A DNA stretch of 64,000 nt from Bradyrhizobium canariense (GTDB lineage: Bacteria > Pseudomonadota > Alphaproteobacteria > Rhizobiales > Xanthobacteraceae), in contig NZ_LT629750.1 of the NCBI RefSeq assembly GCF_900105125.1, positions 1,984,001 to 2,048,000 on the forward strand, in the 5' to 3' direction. Position 1 is the stretch's first letter, and the number at the start of each line of letters is the position of its first letter. Under the pieces are notes generated by a model. The model made no database searches. It saw nothing but the letters and a program-made list of their open reading frames with translations, and was not told the DNA's origin. Of the stretch, positions 63,556 to 64,000 are shown piece after piece. Both the position numbers and the translations under genes were made by a program.

Positions 63556-64000
63556 TCAGCTTTGGGCGTGACGCGCCATGAAGTTGTCGTAGCCGACTTC
63601 GGCGACCTGGAACCACTGATAACCGGTGCTCGAGAAGGCCATCAGCGATTCATAGACCTTCTTGAAATTCGGATTGGTCGCGGCAACTTCGTTGTTCAAT
63701 TCTTTGGTCGCCTTGAAGCTCGCTTCCATGATGGCCGGCGAGAAGCCATGCAGCTTGGTGCCACCGGCCAGCAACTTCTTCAGGGCCAGCGGATTTACCG
63801 CATCGTATTTGGCCATCATCCAGTTGTTGGCGAAATGCCCGGCCTGTTCGAGAACGCTCTGATAATATTTCGGCAAGGTGTTCCATTTGTCGAGATTGAC
63901 CATCGTGAGCAGCATCGGGCCGCCTTCCCACCAGCCGGGGTAATAATAGTGCGGCGCGACCTTGTAGAGGCCGAGCTTCTCGTCGTCATAGGGACCAACC
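63556..64000 (-). CDS. TRAP solute-binding protein, C-terminal part
   Basis: 148 codons of a gene that starts beyond the right edge. It reads VGPYDDEKLGLYKVAPHYYYP followed by GWWEGGPMLLTMVNLDKWNT, which is a marker of the TakP/DctP-type subfamily binding keto or hydroxy acids. It ends FQVAEVGYDNFMARHAQS with a stop at 63556. Helical segments such as KYDAVNPLALKKLLAGG match the C-lobe of these proteins. The membrane partners may be the DctQ-DctM at 54042-56182, whose own locus lacks a binding protein. Confidence 0.9.
   Translation of the reverse strand, partial: VGPYDDEKLGLYKVAPHYYYPGWWEGGPMLLTMVNLDKWNTLPKYYQSVLEQAGHFANNWMMAKYDAVNPLALKKLLAGGTKLHGFSPAIMEASFKATKELNNEVAATNPNFKKVYESLMAFSSTGYQWFQVAEVGYDNFMARHAQS

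Noticed and set aside
1..64000. CRISPR array, tRNA or rRNA genes, prophage
   Set aside because: I saw no regularly spaced repeats, no tRNA T-arm/CCA patterns and no phage structural genes while reading; a covariance search (tRNAscan, Infernal) would settle it.

Overview
This window looks like chromosome of an alphaproteobacterium of the Bradyrhizobium/Rhodopseudomonas/Nitrobacteraceae group. The evidence is high GC content, protein types typical of that group (a DUF2865 protein, a type II DAHP synthase, fused LivM-LivG transport proteins, an Azotobacter-type seven-iron ferredoxin, SorAB sulfite dehydrogenase) and short palindromic intergenic repeats of the kind common in those genomes. I ran no database search, so names rest on motifs and family knowledge.

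Layout. 0-6.3 kb (minus strand): rhodanese protein, two tandem Kup K+ transporters, flagellar stator genes motA-motB. 6.4-6.9 kb: decayed MFS transporter gene. 7.0-8.5 kb: a compact probable nitric-oxide-response locus, in which an NsrR-like Rrf2 regulator is divergent from a coupled three-gene operon (56-residue membrane protein, group III truncated haemoglobin, FdxA ferredoxin) with NsrR-like palindromes between them. 8.5-13.9 kb: PAS protein, Rieske-flavoprotein reductase and a lone RND efflux pump. 13.9-25.1 kb: two branched-chain-amino-acid-type (Liv/HAAT) ABC transporter loci, one on each strand, both with fused LivM-LivG, separated by a MarR regulator, a helix-hairpin-helix protein and a palindrome-rich divergent promoter region. 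25.3-41.0 kb: mostly housekeeping: SDR, RraA-like, phosphatidylethanolamine synthesis (pssA, psd), Atm1-type exporter, LOG protein, citramalate synthase, cysS, nadE, dgkA and aroG, the last with an attenuator-like hairpin in its leader.

41-47.5 kb is accessory and repeat-rich: about 1.5 kb of non-coding repeats, a GFA protein, an Arg-rich Tat-signal protein, a coiled-coil gene beside a decayed partial copy, a PilZ protein, and an IS5-family element (1487 bp, CTAA target duplication) carrying a passenger ORF. The element sits at the stop codon of a small gene that was flanked by two copies of a 100-bp repeat. 47.5-54 kb: gor-DUF2059-rpiA operon, SDR, gph, a lipoprotein and moaA. 54-56.2 kb: TRAP transporter membrane subunits dctQ-dctM. 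56.4-64 kb: NTF2-like protein, REC-HWE histidine kinase, methyltransferase, a flavoprotein disulfide reductase divergent from sorA-sorB sulfite dehydrogenase, and the C-terminal part of a TRAP solute-binding protein running off the right edge.

The most interesting parts are the NsrR/haemoglobin/ferredoxin operon with its overlooked 56-residue membrane protein, the IS5 passenger ORF whose stop codon comes from the target site, the palindrome cluster between the two Liv loci, and the hairpin in front of aroG.
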